Part shown: positions 5,101 through 5,999 of the stretch, piece after piece
How the letters are laid out: every line of letters begins with the position of its first letter
Numbering within the stretch: position 1 is the stretch's first letter
Assembly: GCA_016930475.1 (NCBI GenBank)
Contig: JAFGGR010000146.1
Coordinates: 1 to 5,999, forward strand
Reading direction: 5' to 3'
Source: Clostridiales bacterium
GTDB lineage: Bacteria; Bacillota; Clostridia; Saccharofermentanales; Saccharofermentanaceae
Length of the DNA: 5,999 bases
The notes under the pieces: model-generated
Database searches by the model: none
What the model saw: only the letters and a program-made list of their open reading frames with translations
What the model was told of the DNA's origin: nothing
Made by a program: the position numbers and the translations under genes

Positions 5101-5140
5101 ATTATATCCACAATGTAACACGGGAATTACATGATGTCAA
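5101..5140 (-). promoter_or_regulatory. Promoter of the membrane protein-XRE-MDR operon
   Basis: On the minus strand a perfect TTGACA (5135-5140) is followed after 17 nt by TACATT (5112-5117, four of six matches). A perfect TATAAT also lies nearer the gene at 5101-5106, but 28 nt from the TTGACA, so it would need another -35 box that I cannot see. Either start point lies shortly before the ribosome binding site at 5084-5089. Confidence 0.6.
5113..5132. promoter_or_regulatory. Palindromic operator candidate ATGTAA-N8-TTACAT
   Basis: There are two perfect 6-bp arms with an 8-bp spacer, lying between and over the -35 and -10 boxes of the operon promoter. A repressor bound there would block transcription. 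The XRE protein encoded in this operon is the natural candidate (autoregulation). The symmetry is seen directly; the binding protein is inferred. Confidence 0.5.
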
Positions 5141-5173
5141 GTATAACGCACATGTCGGAGTAAATTATTTTTC

Positions 5174-5205
5174 GCATAATAAATGCCGCCCGTTCCGGCG
5201 GCATT
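5174..5205 (-). terminator. Likely terminator of the histidine-phosphatase gene
   Basis: A perfect 9-bp GC-rich stem, AATGCCGCC/GGCGGCATT (5182-5190 with 5197-5205), has a 6-nt loop. On the minus strand it starts 22 nt after the phosphatase stop codon, and its last bases run into TTTATTAT. The T-tract is interrupted, so termination may be partial. It separates the phosphatase gene from the operon promoter at 5101-5140. Confidence 0.72.
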
Positions 5206-5227
5206 CCATACTCATTCGCGAGCAGGA

Positions 5228-5797
5228 TCATTTTCGAAAAACATCGATCGATTCGAACCCTAAAAACCTATCCCCGTCAAACGACAATTTCACGACCCAC
5301 GGCATGAGCTCGCGGATCTCCTCGAAACGATTGTAATCGAACGCGGAATCGAAGTAATTCACGATCAAGGAAAGCGCGGTGCCGTGACTGCCGACGACCA
5401 TGTTCTCGCCCGGATGCTCGGCGAGCAGGCGCTTAAGTGCGCGAATGTTACGGTCTTGGACCTCAGAAAGGCATTCCCCGCCGATCAGGCGATGCGAAAA
5501 ATCCATCCACTGGTCGTGGTAAAACAACAGCAGGTCCCGGACCGGGGCGGTGCTTACTTTTCGCTCCCGAAAATCATCAACGAACGTCACCTCATGTCCG
5601 AACCGGTCCGCGAAATCCCGGATCGTGTCCACCGAACGAGTGTAGGGGCTCGAAAAAACCCGGTGGATCTCCTTGTCGGCCAGATATTCCGTGACCCGGG
5701 TTCTGTCCCGAAGTCCCTTTGGGGTCAGTTCCCGGTATTCAACATCCGGGTTATCGAAGTTCGGCTCCGCGTGCCGCACAAAATACACATTTGTCAC
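5228..5797 (-). CDS. Histidine-phosphatase family protein
   Basis: This is a 189-residue cytoplasmic enzyme of the phosphoglycerate-mutase-like (RHG) superfamily, single-domain and of typical length. The catalytic centre is complete: R8-H9-A10 (phosphohistidine motif in VYFVRHAEP), SSPYTR with R54, E78 in DFRERK, and H138 in VVGSHGTAL. LTPKGLRDR (24-32) is the usual helix after the first loop. H9 should carry the phosphate during hydrolysis. The substrate is not predictable: relatives act on sugar phosphates, nucleotides or alpha-ribazole phosphate, and no neighbouring gene settles it. Translation starts at a GTG (5795-5797), supported by AGGAGG (5806-5811) 8 nt away and by the canonical N-terminus MTNVYFVRHAE. 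A long structured element (5823-5914) ends 11 nt before the ribosome binding site, and a terminator hairpin follows the gene, so it is probably transcribed alone or with the gene to its right. Confidence 0.95.
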   Translation of the reverse strand: MTNVYFVRHAEPNFDNPDVEYRELTPKGLRDRTRVTEYLADKEIHRVFSSPYTRSVDTIRDFADRFGHEVTFVDDFRERKVSTAPVRDLLLFYHDQWMDFSHRLIGGECLSEVQDRNIRALKRLLAEHPGENMVVGSHGTALSLIVNYFDSAFDYNRFEEIRELMPWVVKLSFDGDRFLGFESIDVFRK

Positions 5798-5822
5798 TCG
5801 GGGATCCTCCTGAGAATAAAAT

Positions 5823-5914
5823 ACATCGGGGCCGCCTGTCCTCCGCTGCGATCCGGCTCGATCCGAACGTTCGGATCAGAAGAGGACGGCACGGAGGAGG
5901 CGGTTGCCCGATGT
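5823..5914. other. 92-nt imperfect palindrome, probably a long structured RNA stem
   Basis: Paired blocks, from the outside in, are ACATCGGG (5823-5830) with CCCGATGT (5907-5914), CCGCCT (5832-5837) with AGGCGG (5898-5903), and CCTCCG (5840-5845) with CGGAGG (5892-5897). Then come two 14-nt unpaired sides and an 18-bp perfect palindrome at the tip, GATCCGAACGTTCGGATC (5860-5877). An alternative pairing, GTCCTC (5838-5843) with GAGGAC (5882-5887), would compete with the innermost block. On the minus strand the structure is followed by ATTTTATTC and then the phosphatase ribosome binding site. It could end the upstream transcript, act as a leader control element, or be a repeated element. I recognise no known riboswitch in it. 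Confidence 0.65.
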
Positions 5915-5938
5915 GTTCGTTGTGATTGCCGAGAGCGG

Positions 5939-5999
5939 TTAAACCTTCACGACAGCCTGAGCCACCGCAACCGCGACGGCGACGGTCGCGCCGACCATC
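5939..5999 (-). CDS. C-terminal end of an unidentified hydrophobic protein (partial)
   Basis: The last 19 codons before a TAA (5939-5941) read MVGATVAVAVAVAQAVVKV. The gene continues beyond the window. The Ala/Val-rich stretch could be the last membrane helix of a transporter or a buried strand-helix end. Nothing more can be said, and the fragment could conceivably be a chance reading frame. The long palindrome at 5823-5914 begins 24 nt after its stop, where a terminator would be expected. Confidence 0.45.
   Translation of the reverse strand, partial: MVGATVAVAVAVAQAVVKV

Noticed and set aside
4812..5336. 174-codon plus-strand open frame
   Set aside because: It runs through the terminator, the operon promoter and the antisense strand of two real genes, and its translation is low-complexity and unlike any protein.
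5823..5914. A known riboswitch (cobalamin, TPP, SAM, FMN) before the phosphatase gene
   Set aside because: The cobalamin idea was tempting because some relatives of the enzyme act on alpha-ribazole phosphate. However, none of the conserved riboswitch core sequences can be seen; only a long stem is present.

Overview
The window looks like chromosomal DNA from a Gram-positive, Clostridia-like member of the Bacillota. Most genes have strong AGGAGG-type ribosome binding sites. The gene content also points there: an OmpR-type two-component pair, a zinc-ribbon membrane protein, a small XRE regulator overlapping a membrane protein gene, a DUF4386 membrane protein, and a C-terminal fragment of an AAA_14/DUF4143 ATPase. 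The assignment is an inference from gene families only. All genes but one lie on the minus strand and are described in their direction of transcription.

Right end (5999 to 5182). The last codons of an unidentified hydrophobic protein are followed by a 92-nt imperfect palindrome that could fold into a long stem (5823-5914). Next comes a GTG-started histidine-phosphatase gene (5797 to 5228) and a GC-rich hairpin (5182-5205) that fits as its terminator.

Centre (5140 to 2439). A promoter with a symmetric ATGTAA-N8-TTACAT site precedes a tightly packed operon: a four-helix membrane protein, an XRE regulator (8-nt overlap), a zinc-independent MDR oxidoreductase (4-nt gap) and, 88 nt on, a DUF4386 six-helix membrane protein. 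Straight after the last stop codon, and in the same frame, lies the broken cofactor-binding part of a second MDR oxidoreductase (2690 to 2439). The 48 bases from there to the next gene (2391-2438) are unexplained.

Left-centre (1404-2390, plus strand). The only plus-strand gene encodes a zinc-ribbon, single-pass membrane protein with an exported C-terminal domain. It looks AT-richer than its neighbours.

Divergent intergenic region (891-1403, 513 bases). It has no intact gene but is dense in signals. It holds the last 44 codons of an AAA_14/DUF4143 ATPase (1160 to 1026), several TTTCG-N6-CGAAA palindromes, a TTCTTG-ACA-CAAGAA palindrome, and likely promoters for the genes on both sides.

Left end (890 to 1). 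An OmpR/PhoB-type response regulator overlaps by 14 nt the start of its sensor histidine kinase, which runs off the window.

The points most worth following up are the TTTCG/CGAAA palindrome family around the ATPase remnant, the 92-nt structured element before the phosphatase gene, and the two gene remnants. No complete new defence or mobile system is visible.
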